NCBI GenBank assembly: GCA_016790075.1
Contig: JAEUPP010000024.1
Coordinates: 124,001 to 188,000 of the forward strand
Length of the DNA: 64,000 nt
Direction of reading: 5' to 3'
Source of the DNA: Rhodanobacteraceae bacterium
Lineage (GTDB): Bacteria > Pseudomonadota > Gammaproteobacteria > Xanthomonadales > Rhodanobacteraceae
Of the stretch, positions 56,179 to 64,000 are shown piece by piece. The notes under the pieces were generated by a model. It was not told the DNA's origin, made no database searches, and worked only from the letters and a program-made list of their open reading frames with translations. A program made the position numbers and the translations under genes. Positions within the stretch are counted from its first letter, which is position 1, and every line of letters starts with the position of its first letter.

Positions 56179-56507
56179 TGAAAGTAATTATTTGTTTCTC
56201 CATATTCACATCCGAGCCATCGGCGTTTGGTAGCGCCAACGGCGTAGTTGAACTGGCCGCAACTCCGGTTATTGGTGACGCGATCTGGTTTCTTAATCCA
56301 AAACCGGGCGTGAAAATGCCGACATGCGGATTTGGTGGAAGCCTGCTGGTCGAGAATCGATCGCTAGCAGCAAATGCACACGAAAGGCCCCTGCAGGTTG
56401 GCCTAAGTGACTTGAATGTCCCAACAGTTAGCGATGCGCGGGCGATAGCGGATTACTTTGAGCAAGGGTTTGGGCTGTTCGTGGACGTCTATAGCGATAG
56501 AGAGTAG
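56178..56507 (+). CDS. Unknown small protein
   Basis: 109-residue ORF starting at GTG with a gagg-like site nine bases upstream, directly joined to the preceding fragment. The sequence (VELAATPVIGDAIWFLNPKP, then ADYFEQGFGLFVDVYSDRE) is neither membrane-bound nor secreted and ends acidic. Its size, acidity and place behind an RHS gene would fit an immunity protein. No family was recognised. Confidence 0.55.
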   Translation: MKVIICFSIFTSEPSAFGSANGVVELAATPVIGDAIWFLNPKPGVKMPTCGFGGSLLVENRSLAANAHERPLQVGLSDLNVPTVSDARAIADYFEQGFGLFVDVYSDRE

Positions 56508-56818
56508 AAATCTCATGAGCTTCCAATCGCTTTCACTGTCGGTGCTGTGAACGCCCCTACTGTCTCCGCAAAATTTGGCAACAAATGTGAGTGCGGCTCA
56601 TGAATGGCATAGTCATCGGCAGCGAAATTACATTGACCTCACCAAATAGCCCTGAGGAGCGTCAATGGGCCCCATACCCAGCAGATAGTCGACACGACGC
56701 GGATGTTGCGCGATCTCATCAAGAGAGCGGAACGGATCGGCTGCTACATACCCCAGGTCTTTTACGACTGGATGTGGGTGCAGCCACCCGCTGCACCGCT
56801 TTGGCTACAGTGAGTGCC
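56508..56818. other. 311-base stretch with a short coding-like remnant
   Basis: A frame open from 56637 to 56813, with an internal ATG at 56703, reads MLRDLIKRAERIGC and then YIPQVFYDWMWVQPPAAPL. Its RAERIGC resembles the LARKIGC of the fragment at 55966. The reading could be a displaced toxin tip or chance; it stops 6 bases before the next gene. Confidence 0.35.
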
Positions 56819-57367
56819 ATGACCCGGAAAAGTATCCGCCAGTTCTTCGAGGCCATTTCCTCTGGCTCAGACGACGCAATCTCAAGCGCAATCGTTGACC
56901 TGGAGTACGACACCCCAAGTGCAGTCGGCAGTGACGTCCCCGACGCCGTCTTCGAGTGTATCGAACAGGGATGGAAAACGATCGTCAGGCGCGCGTCCGG
57001 CACATTTCCCGTCGTATTCTGGTTTTGCCATTCATACAACAAGTTCAGTGCGGCCCAGAAAGAGCGTGCGAGGACACTGCTTGTCGAGACCTACGGCTCT
57101 ATTCTCAACGATGCGACGGCACTTGAGGTTGCGGAGTGGTTCGGTACATTCGCCGACGAGACATCTCTGCGGTTTGCGGAACAGTGGCTGGATCGGTGGC
57201 CGTCGATGACCGACGCAGCCAGGTTCGATCTTGATGGATTTTTTGATGATTCTTTCGATCCGCAAAAAAACGGGAGAAATAGCGCATACAGTGAACAACT
57301 CAGCCTTCTTGAGCGGCGTTACGACACGCTTCGCCCGCGTAATCCGCTCTCGCTGCCACGTCATTGA
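56819..57367 (+). CDS. Unknown cytosolic protein, possible immunity protein
   Basis: 182-residue acidic protein. ATG 56819 (MTRKSIRQFFEAISSGSDDA) is preferred to the longer frame, whose first 76 residues cover the remnant before it. The helical sequence with DAVFECIEQGWKTIVRR, SYNKFSAAQKERARTLL and ALEVAEWFGTFADETSLRF resembles HEAT-like immunity proteins found behind polymorphic toxins, but no specific family was identified. Base composition is lower in GC than that of the flanking housekeeping genes. Confidence 0.6.
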   Translation: MTRKSIRQFFEAISSGSDDAISSAIVDLEYDTPSAVGSDVPDAVFECIEQGWKTIVRRASGTFPVVFWFCHSYNKFSAAQKERARTLLVETYGSILNDATALEVAEWFGTFADETSLRFAEQWLDRWPSMTDAARFDLDGFFDDSFDPQKNGRNSAYSEQLSLLERRYDTLRPRNPLSLPRH

Positions 57368-57611
57368 GTAGGCCGAGAGATACAGCCGCCTCAAGTATCA
57401 GATGGAATAACATACTGCCAAACGCAACCATCGAACTCTGGGGATGCCGAAACGGAACCAACGAAAATTCTATAGCTGCAGCTATAGCCAGGGCGTCACG
57501 CCGTCGTGTGATCGGAACAACAGATTACGCGAACTTCGAGGAAAATTGATTTCCGTTAATAACATTCTTTCGCGAGCCTTTTGGTAGCGGGTTTCGGGAG
57601 GTCATTTCACA
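57368..57611 (+). pseudogene. Orphan toxin-tip-like fragment
   Basis: The first 180 bases (frame ending at 57549) read NNILPNATIELWGCRNGTNE and then NSIAAAIARASRRRVIGTTDY-ANFEEN. This WGC-x-G...IGTTDY pattern resembles a putative cell-surface or toxin module often found at RHS or adhesin C-termini (similar to DUF4347-like segments). There is no proper start; the frame merely begins over the stop of the preceding gene. The last 60 bases hold the gggagg site of the next gene. Confidence 0.45.
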
Positions 57612-57941
57612 ATGACCACAAAAAATTCGGTTGAGGCTGCGTGGAAGATCTTCACGACATTGGCGACAGTATTAGCTGCAGTAGTTGCAGTTTACCTGCT
57701 ACGGCGAAGACAGATGGCTTCGAGGCCCATCAATATTTGGACCGACATCCTCCGAGTTGGGATTGGTTCTGCGGTGTTGGCCATCATCTCGTCGTTTCCG
57801 GTGTCGGCGACTGCGTTTTGGTGGAGTGCTGTACGTCTTTCTCTGGTTTCGGCCGCGGCGCTTGCTGTGATTGTGCTCCTCTACCTGAGTCAGTTGGCTT
57901 GCAGCATGAAGAAAGTCGGCACATATGAGTCACTTATCTAA
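57612..57941 (+). CDS. Small membrane protein of unknown function
   Basis: 109-residue protein with three or more hydrophobic helices: VLAAVVAVYLL, RVGIGSAVLAIISSFPVSATAFWW and SLVSAAALAVIVLLYLSQL. A good ribosome site (gggagg) lies 11-16 bases before the ATG. The position behind toxin-like fragments suggests a membrane immunity protein or a stand-alone accessory protein. The family is unknown. Confidence 0.6.
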   Translation: MTTKNSVEAAWKIFTTLATVLAAVVAVYLLRRRQMASRPINIWTDILRVGIGSAVLAIISSFPVSATAFWWSAVRLSLVSAAALAVIVLLYLSQLACSMKKVGTYESLI

Positions 57942-58093
57942 GTATGCGTTCGATATCTTCCGCTATCACCCGTCACGGCGTCGAAGTGCCTGGAACACAG
58001 AAGGATTTGGACAGTTCGTTGATCGGTACAAAAGGTTGCAGGGACAGTACTTTAGTCGTGAATGAGATAGGCATAAAAAATAGGTGGCAGGTA

Positions 58094-58501
58094 GTGACTC
58101 GGACTTTCATCCGCCATACCCTTGCGACGATTGCTTTGCTTGGAATGGGTGGCTTTGCGGCAGCCCAAAACATTCCATCAGCCGCAGTGGAAACTCACGT
58201 CGAAGACCGCGGTGATCAGCCGCCGTCACCCAGCAACGATTACGACCTAAGTACCGACCAGATTAACCAACTGCTGGAACGAGCGGAGAACGGGAACCTG
58301 AAGGCAATTAAAGAGCTCATTGCCCACTATCTGATTCATGAGCAGGACCACGAAACTGGTTTCTACTGGCTGGAACGGTTGGGTAATCTGGGCGATGTCG
58401 ATGCGCAAGATGCTGTAATTGGATATTACGAAAGCAGACGTTCGAAGCCTTCTGCCAAAGGCCACGCACGGAAACTGAGGGAGCGTTGGCGGCGGAAGTA
58501 A
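58094..58501 (+). CDS. Exported Sel1-like repeat protein
   Basis: 135-residue protein beginning at GTG 58094 with a signal peptide (TFIRHTLATIALLGMGGFAAA). The mature part carries one to two Sel1-type units (AENGNLKAIKELIAHYLIHE, FYWLERLGNLGDVDAQDAV). An in-frame ATG at 57944 would add 50 unlikely residues. Sel1-like exported proteins are frequent next to secretion effectors, where some act as immunity proteins; that role here is only contextual. Confidence 0.65.
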   Translation: MTRTFIRHTLATIALLGMGGFAAAQNIPSAAVETHVEDRGDQPPSPSNDYDLSTDQINQLLERAENGNLKAIKELIAHYLIHEQDHETGFYWLERLGNLGDVDAQDAVIGYYESRRSKPSAKGHARKLRERWRRK

Positions 58502-58559
58502 CCAAGGCGCTGTTGGCTGAGTGGACTTAGCAGCGAATGCCAACAGCCTAAGCCCTTCG

Positions 58560-59234
58560 CTATGGCAAGTCCTGCTTACGCTTACCTAACCGCAGGCTGC
58601 TGCGGAAGATCTCACCTGCCTGGTTTTCACCCCAGCCCAATTCGTTCAGTACGACAGCGACGTCAGGCGCCAGCTGCACCAGGGTATAGGGGGCGCGGCC
58701 CGGACCTGCATCGATAATCGAATAGTTCCTGATCTGACTACGACGCCAGCTGGTGGATGTGCTGATCTCCCCGTGCCAGATCGATTTTCCGGAAGAATCG
58801 AGCGTTTCTGTTGGCCGATTGCCCTCCGGCGAGCCAGAAAGCCTCCAACGGCCTTCCTCATCCGCAGAGAACGGATCGAGGTGCGGGCGGTTTTCCAATC
58901 GCGCTCGTGCCACCTGAACACTGGGCCTCGACGACACGCCCCTGTCAAGCACCCAGTCGCAGACGTGATATGGCGGTTGGCCGCCCTCGTCCTTGGTCTT
59001 GCACTCAGGCTGCCGAAAACGGTCAGGCCTGACTGCCACGACATTGAAAGTGCACAGTCTCATGCCGTCCGAATTTGTCACACGCGTGGGACGAGAGGCC
59101 CGGTAGTCGAAGGACATATCAAACTCAAGACCACAAACAGCCACATGCACGACAGGCATTGACTCACCCCGCGCATTGCAGGAGATGCCCGCAGCTACGA
59201 TCAGTGCGAACGCCACCGTTCGACAAGAATTCAT
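58560..59234 (-). CDS. Exported protein of unknown function
   Basis: 224-residue product from ATG 59234. The N-terminus NSCRTVAFALIVAAGISCNA is a signal peptide, with a cysteine at a plausible lipobox position (AGISC). The mature part contains VVHVAVCGLEFDMSFDYRAS and several paired cysteines (VAVCG, LCTFN, ECKTK, VCDWV), suggesting a disulfide-bonded periplasmic domain. No family was recognised. It converges with the Sel1-like gene and may belong to the same accessory block. Confidence 0.65.
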   Translation of the reverse strand: MNSCRTVAFALIVAAGISCNARGESMPVVHVAVCGLEFDMSFDYRASRPTRVTNSDGMRLCTFNVVAVRPDRFRQPECKTKDEGGQPPYHVCDWVLDRGVSSRPSVQVARARLENRPHLDPFSADEEGRWRLSGSPEGNRPTETLDSSGKSIWHGEISTSTSWRRSQIRNYSIIDAGPGRAPYTLVQLAPDVAVVLNELGWGENQAGEIFRSSLRLGKRKQDLP

Positions 59235-59441
59235 GCAAGAAGCCTCCGGCACTGCAGGGATTCCGGCGAAGCACCGGAAATCGGAAAGCACGAAGTTGGC
59301 GAATTTATGGCCATCCAAATGAAAGCCGCAAATCTGGGTGATCCAAAACGCAGATTGTTCCCGTGAATGGCCGGGATGTTTTCCCGCAAACTGCGCACCC
59401 ACCCACCGGCCGCCATCACACAGGCGCCACACACAAACACA

Positions 59442-60086
59442 TCAGTCCAGCAGCCGGTGCCGCGCGGCATAGCGGATCAGTTCCGCCGTATTGCGTGCTT
59501 CCAGCTTGCCGAGCACACGCGAACGGTGGTTTTCCGCAGTCTTGGTGGTGGTGCCTATGTGCTTGGCGATTTCCTTGGTCGTCATGCCTTCGACGATCAG
59601 GTGAAACACTTCGCGCTCGCGTTCGGTCAGGCTGCGGTAGGGGTCGTCCAGTTTTACCTGTGGCTGCTGCACCTGCTGGGCCAGGATCGCGGCGGCATGT
59701 GTGCCGAAATAGCCGCGGCCTGCGGCCAGCGCGCGTGTGGCGGCCAGCAGCTCGCTGCTGGCGGTGTCCTTGAGCAGAAAGCCGGCAGCGCCGGCGCGCA
59801 CCGCATGCAGCACGTATTCTTCTTCCGCGTGCATGGTCAGCACCAGCAGGCGGGTGGAATCCAGCTCCTGGGTCAGGCGGCGCACGACTTCGATGCCGTT
59901 GAGCTTGGGCATGGAAAGATCGAGCACGACCACATTGGGCCGCAGGCGCAGCGCCAGCTCCACCGCGGCCATGCCGTCGCTGGCCTGGGCCACGACCTGG
60001 CAGTCCGGGCTGGCATTGAGGATGGCGACCAGGCCTTCGCGGAGAATCGTGTGGTCGTCGGCGACAAGCACGCGCACGGGTTTCAT
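59442..60086 (-). CDS. NarL/LuxR-type response regulator
   Basis: 214-residue transcription regulator. The receiver domain has Asp10-Asp11 and the phosphoacceptor Asp56 in VVVLDLSMP, with the conserved Lys in GFLLKD. The C-terminal helix-turn-helix reads LTEREREVFHLIVEGMTTKEIA and AENHRSRVLGKLEARNTAELIRYA. The gene overlaps the histidine kinase gene by four bases, so this is its cognate regulator. Target genes are not evident. Confidence 0.94.
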   Translation of the reverse strand: MKPVRVLVADDHTILREGLVAILNASPDCQVVAQASDGMAAVELALRLRPNVVVLDLSMPKLNGIEVVRRLTQELDSTRLLVLTMHAEEEYVLHAVRAGAAGFLLKDTASSELLAATRALAAGRGYFGTHAAAILAQQVQQPQVKLDDPYRSLTEREREVFHLIVEGMTTKEIAKHIGTTTKTAENHRSRVLGKLEARNTAELIRYAARHRLLD

Positions 60087-60865
60087 GCGGATTCGCTCCG
60101 CTCGGGCAGCGGAATCGAGACCCGCACCTGAGTCCCCTCGCCGGGTTCGGAGACCAGAGCGAAGCGGCCGCCGAACAGCAGCACGCGTTCACGCATGCTG
60201 GCGATGCCGGTGCTGAGCCCTGCACCCGACCTGGCCAGCGCCTGATCGACGTCGCAGCCACAGCCGTCGTCAACCACCAGCAGGTGGATGCTGTCGCCGC
60301 GTACATCGACGCTGACGACGACCGTCTGCGCCGCCGCGTGCTTGGCGACATTGGCCAGCGCTTCCTGGGTTACGCGAAACAGCAGTGTCGCCAGCTCACT
60401 GTCGAGGTCGGCCGGTATGTCGTGGGTTTCCACGTCGATCTGAAGCCGACTGCTTTCGCCGGCGGTGCGGGCCAGCCAGCCCAGGGCCGCGGTCAGGCCG
60501 AAATCGTCGAGAACTTGTGGACGCAGCAGGCGGGACAAGGTGCGGGTCTCGCGTATGGCGACATCACACAGCCCCACCGCCTCGGCCAGCATGTGCCCGG
60601 CGCCCGGAGCGCAGGGCAGCTGATCGAGGCGATGGCGCAGGGCGGTCAGGTGCTGACCTATGCCATCGTGGAGGTCGCGCGCGAGCCGGCGGCGCTCGTC
60701 TTCCTGCACACGCCAGACGGACCGGGCGAGCTGACGGAAGCGCTGCTCGCCGCTGCGCAGTTGCAGGAACAGGCGTTCCTGTTCCGTACGCAGACGCAGC
60801 AGGGTCGAACGGATTTCGTCTTGCTGCGGGTTGGCTAGGCTTTTCTCGGGCATGGGTGAGCTCAC
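60083..60865 (-). CDS. Soluble NarX-type sensor histidine kinase
   Basis: 260-residue kinase of the HisKA_3/HATPase_c class. The phosphorylated His66 lies in RRLARDLHDGIGQHLTAL; the ATP-binding region includes VTQEALANVAKHAAAQ and GIASMRERVLLFGG. There is no membrane helix or sensory domain: only a coiled coil (RLRTEQERLFLQLRSGEQRF) precedes the core, so its input must come from another protein. It starts with GTG overlapping the TGA of the Ser/Thr kinase gene (GTGA) and overlaps the regulator gene downstream. Confidence 0.92.
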   Translation of the reverse strand: MSSPMPEKSLANPQQDEIRSTLLRLRTEQERLFLQLRSGEQRFRQLARSVWRVQEDERRRLARDLHDGIGQHLTALRHRLDQLPCAPGAGHMLAEAVGLCDVAIRETRTLSRLLRPQVLDDFGLTAALGWLARTAGESSRLQIDVETHDIPADLDSELATLLFRVTQEALANVAKHAAAQTVVVSVDVRGDSIHLLVVDDGCGCDVDQALARSGAGLSTGIASMRERVLLFGGRFALVSEPGEGTQVRVSIPLPERSESA

Positions 60866-63800
60866 GGTGTGGCCGCATCAGACAGGCGCAGTTGACGGCA
60901 CCAGGCCTGGAAGGCCGCCTGACTGCCAGCGGGGATCTCAGCCGCATAGGCCGCCGCAGCAGCCAGGCCCCGCTGCCGCGCCAGGGTACGGTCTGCAGCC
61001 GGAGCCGTACTCAGCGCAAAGCGTGCATGCAGCAGCAAGGCACGGCCATAACTGGGCAACCGTGCCAGCAGCGCGAGTGCTTCGCGGTATTCGCGCCCGG
61101 CCTGGGCCGGTTCGACCTGCAGCGCGGTCAGCGCCAGCTCCAGGCGCAGCGGCACGCTGGCGTATTTCTCCTGCAGGCTGCGCGCGCGCTTGAGAGCCGC
61201 ACTGGCTTCACCTGTGCGGCGCAGCTGCCGCAGCGCCTCGGCCTGATACAGATAAGCCGAGAACTCCAGCGCAAGGCCGTGACTGTCGCGCGCGTGTCCC
61301 GTAGCGCTTTCCGCGGCGGTGAGCGCGGCCGCCGGGTTGTCTCGCCCCAGGGCGATCTGGGCCTGCAGCAGCGCCAGCTGGGCGGCCTGCTCGCTGCCGG
61401 CGATGGCAGGTCCCTCAAGCGCCGTGGCGACGGCGGACGCCGCCTCCCAGTCGCCGAGGTCGGCCAATGCCCGGCCACGCAGCAACTGCATTTCGTTGAC
61501 GCCGCGAGAATCCTGCGCGCGCCTGAACAGATCATCCGCCTGGGCGGCGCGGTTCAATGCCCGCTCGTAATGGCCTTCCAGCCGGTCGAGCTCAGCCAGG
61601 CTGGCCAGGCTGACGGCGCGCTCTTCCGCCATCTGCTGGGTCTCGGCCGTCGACAGGCTCGCGTCCAGCGCCACGCGCGCGCGCGCGAATTCACCACGGG
61701 CGATCTGGGCCAGCGCCAGATTCTGCTGTGTACGTACCGAACCGCCGGGATCGTCCATGCCGGCATAGAGAGTCGCTGCCTGCTCCCAATAGACCTGGGC
61801 GTTGTCGAACTCACCGATCTGGTAATAGGCGAATCCGACGTTCAGCAGGCTTTCGGCGATTTCCCGGGGCACGCCCAGGCTTTGCCGGAAACTCAGCGCT
61901 TCGCGATAGGCCGCCAGGGCCTTGCGGTAATCACCCCGCTCCTCGGCGAGCACGCCGACATCGTTGGTCAGCCCTGCCAAGGCGCTGGCATCACCCAGCG
62001 GCGCAAGAATCTGCCGCGCCTGGGCCAGCGCCGCATCCGCCTGGTCGAACTGACCGCGGATCGCATGCGTGGTCGCCAGATTGCGCAGGCTCATGGCCTG
62101 ACCCCGGGTGTCGCCGAGTGCAGCGCGCAGGCGCACGGCCCGTTCCAGCTGCTCCTGGGCCGGCTCAAGCTGGCCAAGATGGCGATAGCCCAGGCCTAGC
62201 GCATTGGTCACATCAGCGCGCAGGCGGTCGTCTTCGTAGCGGTTGGCCAGCACCAGCGCGCGGACGAGATAATCGTCGACAGCCTGCTTGTGCTGTCCTT
62301 GCATGATGGCGAACTTGCCCAGACCAAACCAGGCGTCGGCATTGCGCGGATCAACCGCGACCACGCGCTGCAGGCGGCTCTGCGCCTCGTCCAGATTGCC
62401 GCTGCTGCCTTCAGCGCGGGCCAGCAGCAACTGGGTCGGCAGGTCGTCCGGCGCGAGTTTGAGGGCGCGGCGGAACTGTTCGATGGCAGTGGCCGTGTCG
62501 GCCAGCAGCAGCGCCGCATAACCCTTGGCTTCAAGTGCGGGCAGATCGTTCTGGCCGGCCAGCGAATCCAATGCGTCGCGCGCGGCAGTTTCAGCTTCGG
62601 CAGACTGGCCCAGGCGATCATTGGCGCGAAGGATAATCTGCCACAAGGTGGAATCTCGTCCGGCGGCCGCGGCCGCGGCCAGCAGCGGCGGCGGCCTTTG
62701 CGGTTTGCGCAGATCCGCCACCGCGCCAACCGCGGCCAGCACGTCGGCGCTGGGCCAGGTACCGGCTGGGCCGGACTCCCCCAGCGCCAGATGCAGCGCG
62801 GTTGCCAGTTCTGTGAGTGCCTGTGGCAGCTCGGCCTCGACGACCCAGGGCGTCGCCGTCTGCCATTCGGGCTCGTCGCGGCCCGGCAGATAACGCGCCA
62901 GACGCAACTGGATCTTGTCGCCCTCGCGCGTGAATGTGCCTTCGAGCAGCCGGCGCGCCTGCAGCGCCTCGCCGATACGCGCGCGATAACGCCGCGCCGT
63001 ACGGCTGTCATAACCGAGCTCGCTCAAACCACGTTCGGCGCGTACGGCATCGTTGAGCAGGGCGCTGTTGCCGGCATGGCGCAGGACCAGGTAGTTCCAG
63101 ATCCCGGCGGCCAGTGCGCCATCGCCGTCCCGCGGAGATTCGACGACAAAGGGCAGTGGCAGCAGATCGACCGCGGCTTGCTGCACAGCTGCCGGCGCCA
63201 CCGCAGCCGGCACTACAGGAGTTCCGGGGCCATACCACCACCAGGCCAATCCCGCACTGCCAATGAGGCCGGCTGCCAGCACGGCGACGCCCCAGCCGGG
63301 GGCCATGGCTTGCCGCGGCAGGCCGGGCAGCTTCTCCTGTTCTATCGCCTGCACGACGGCGGCGGCGCTTTGCAGACGCCGCGCCGGTTTCAACTCAAGC
63401 AGTCGCATGCAGAGCCGGACGGCAAAGGTGGGCAGCTCCGGCTTGCTCAGCGCCGGTGACGGTGGTGTGCGCACCATGCGCTGGGCCAGCATTTCCGCGG
63501 CGGTGCCGCCACGGAACGGCAAGGTGCCAGTCAGCATTTCGTAGAGCAGCAGGCCGAGCGCGTACAAGTCGCTGCGGGCATCGATGGGATCAGCACGGGC
63601 CTGTTCCGGCGACAGGTATTCCGGCGTACCTATGATCATGCCGCTTGCGGTCAAGCCGGTGCGGCCGGCCGAGCGGGCGACGCCGAAGTCCGTAATCAGT
63701 GCGTCGCCGGCCTCGTCGATCAGCACGTTGGCGGGTTTCAGATCGCGATGCACAACCTGGCGCTGATGCGCCGCCTGCAAGCCCAGGGCGAGCTGACGCG

Positions 63801-64000
63801 TAATCTGCAGCGCCTGCGCCGGCGGCAAATGCCCCTGTTCGGCCAGCAGCTCTTCGAGCGAGCGGCCGGACACGTAGTCCATGCTGATCAGCCAGGCCTG
63901 GCCATGCCGCACCAGGTCGTGAATGCGCACGACATGTGGGCTGGAAACCTGCCGCGCGAGCACCAGCTCCTGGCGGAAACGGTCGAACGCATCGTCGCGA
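60862..64000 (-). CDS. Ser/Thr protein kinase with TPR C-terminal half (partial)
   Basis: The reading frame continues past the window edge, so the N-lobe with the glycine loop and ATP-binding lysine is missing. The visible part starts in the kinase (DDAFDRFRQELVLARQVSSP), with HRDLKPANVLID, TDFGVAR and GTPEYLSPEQARADPIDARS, all intact. A single membrane helix (WGVAVLAAGLIGSAGLAWWW) follows, then a periplasmic domain and at least ten TPR-like repeats (ADAWFGLGKFAIMQGQHKQA, LRNLATTHAIRGQFDQADAAL). It is coupled to the histidine kinase. It probably transduces an extracytoplasmic signal. Confidence 0.93.
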   Translation of the reverse strand, partial: RDDAFDRFRQELVLARQVSSPHVVRIHDLVRHGQAWLISMDYVSGRSLEELLAEQGHLPPAQALQITRQLALGLQAAHQRQVVHRDLKPANVLIDEAGDALITDFGVARSAGRTGLTASGMIIGTPEYLSPEQARADPIDARSDLYALGLLLYEMLTGTLPFRGGTAAEMLAQRMVRTPPSPALSKPELPTFAVRLCMRLLELKPARRLQSAAAVVQAIEQEKLPGLPRQAMAPGWGVAVLAAGLIGSAGLAWWWYGPGTPVVPAAVAPAAVQQAAVDLLPLPFVVESPRDGDGALAAGIWNYLVLRHAGNSALLNDAVRAERGLSELGYDSRTARRYRARIGEALQARRLLEGTFTREGDKIQLRLARYLPGRDEPEWQTATPWVVEAELPQALTELATALHLALGESGPAGTWPSADVLAAVGAVADLRKPQRPPPLLAAAAAAGRDSTLWQIILRANDRLGQSAEAETAARDALDSLAGQNDLPALEAKGYAALLLADTATAIEQFRRALKLAPDDLPTQLLLARAEGSSGNLDEAQSRLQRVVAVDPRNADAWFGLGKFAIMQGQHKQAVDDYLVRALVLANRYEDDRLRADVTNALGLGYRHLGQLEPAQEQLERAVRLRAALGDTRGQAMSLRNLATTHAIRGQFDQADAALAQARQILAPLGDASALAGLTNDVGVLAEERGDYRKALAAYREALSFRQSLGVPREIAESLLNVGFAYYQIGEFDNAQVYWEQAATLYAGMDDPGGSVRTQQNLALAQIARGEFARARVALDASLSTAETQQMAEERAVSLASLAELDRLEGHYERALNRAAQADDLFRRAQDSRGVNEMQLLRGRALADLGDWEAASAVATALEGPAIAGSEQAAQLALLQAQIALGRDNPAAALTAAESATGHARDSHGLALEFSAYLYQAEALRQLRRTGEASAALKRARSLQEKYASVPLRLELALTALQVEPAQAGREYREALALLARLPSYGRALLLHARFALSTAPAADRTLARQRGLAAAAAYAAEIPAGSQAAFQAWCRQLRLSDAATP

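Noticed and set aside
57944-58093. 50-residue N-terminal extension of the Sel1-like protein
   Set aside because: It has no conserved features and would bury the signal peptide that starts at GTG 58094.

Overview
The window is a GC-rich chromosomal stretch of a gammaproteobacterium. It most probably comes from the Xanthomonadales (Rhodanobacteraceae/Lysobacteraceae type), which is an inference. The evidence is the rmlB-A-C-D-xanB sugar-nucleotide order typical of xanthomonads, an E. coli-like thrL-thrA-thrB-thrC operon, the many secreted beta-propeller and peptidase genes, and three unrelated secreted proteins that share a short C-terminal tail (D/Q-R-I/L-F/H-A-D/N-x-F). No tRNA, rRNA, CRISPR array or intact insertion sequence was recognised.

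Layout. 1-8.5 kb: end of an unknown gene, a CorA-type transporter, a broken gene remnant, lgt, a secreted DUF4832-like protein, rlmI, dgkA, and cstA with its YbdD-type partner. 8.6-20.2 kb: rapA, then a reverse-strand run of a methyltransferase, a YjbR-like protein, a YafK-like L,D-transpeptidase, a periplasmic-propeller diguanylate cyclase and a SUMF1-like membrane protein, then rnd on the forward strand. 20.2-24 kb: an AT-richer island with a secreted M4-type metallopeptidase carrying a triplicated C-terminal repeat, and a gene-poor gap. 24-28.9 kb: the threonine operon with its leader peptide and attenuator. 29.1-34.5 kb: two large secreted proteins, a LamG/FG-GAP/zincin protein and a propeller protein. 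34.7-47.7 kb: a phosphodiesterase, two S9 peptidases, OPT and POT peptide transporters, a GST/tautomerase/NTF2 operon and a PQQ-type sugar dehydrogenase. 47.9-52.9 kb: xanB and rmlD-C-A-B for GDP-mannose and dTDP-rhamnose. 53.2-59.2 kb: a secreted FG-GAP protein, then an accessory region with a drastically shortened RHS protein and several small, partly start-less ORFs. 59.4-64 kb: a NarL-type response regulator, a sensorless histidine kinase and a Ser/Thr kinase-TPR protein, each overlapping the next by four bases; the kinase gene runs off the window.

How the genes work together. Secreted proteases, periplasmic S9 peptidases and OPT/POT transporters suggest a lifestyle that digests proteins and imports peptides. 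CstA-YbdD fits amino-acid-derived carbon and pyruvate scavenging. The rml/xanB genes supply sugar nucleotides for LPS or exopolysaccharide. Signalling in the window runs through cyclic-di-GMP (propeller-GGDEF) and the kinase/two-component operon at the right end. The most unusual points are the shared C-terminal tail, the 8-base tandem repeat that breaks the reading frame between the signal peptide and the body of the RHS protein, the LamG-zincin fusion, and the decaying small-ORF region behind the RHS gene.
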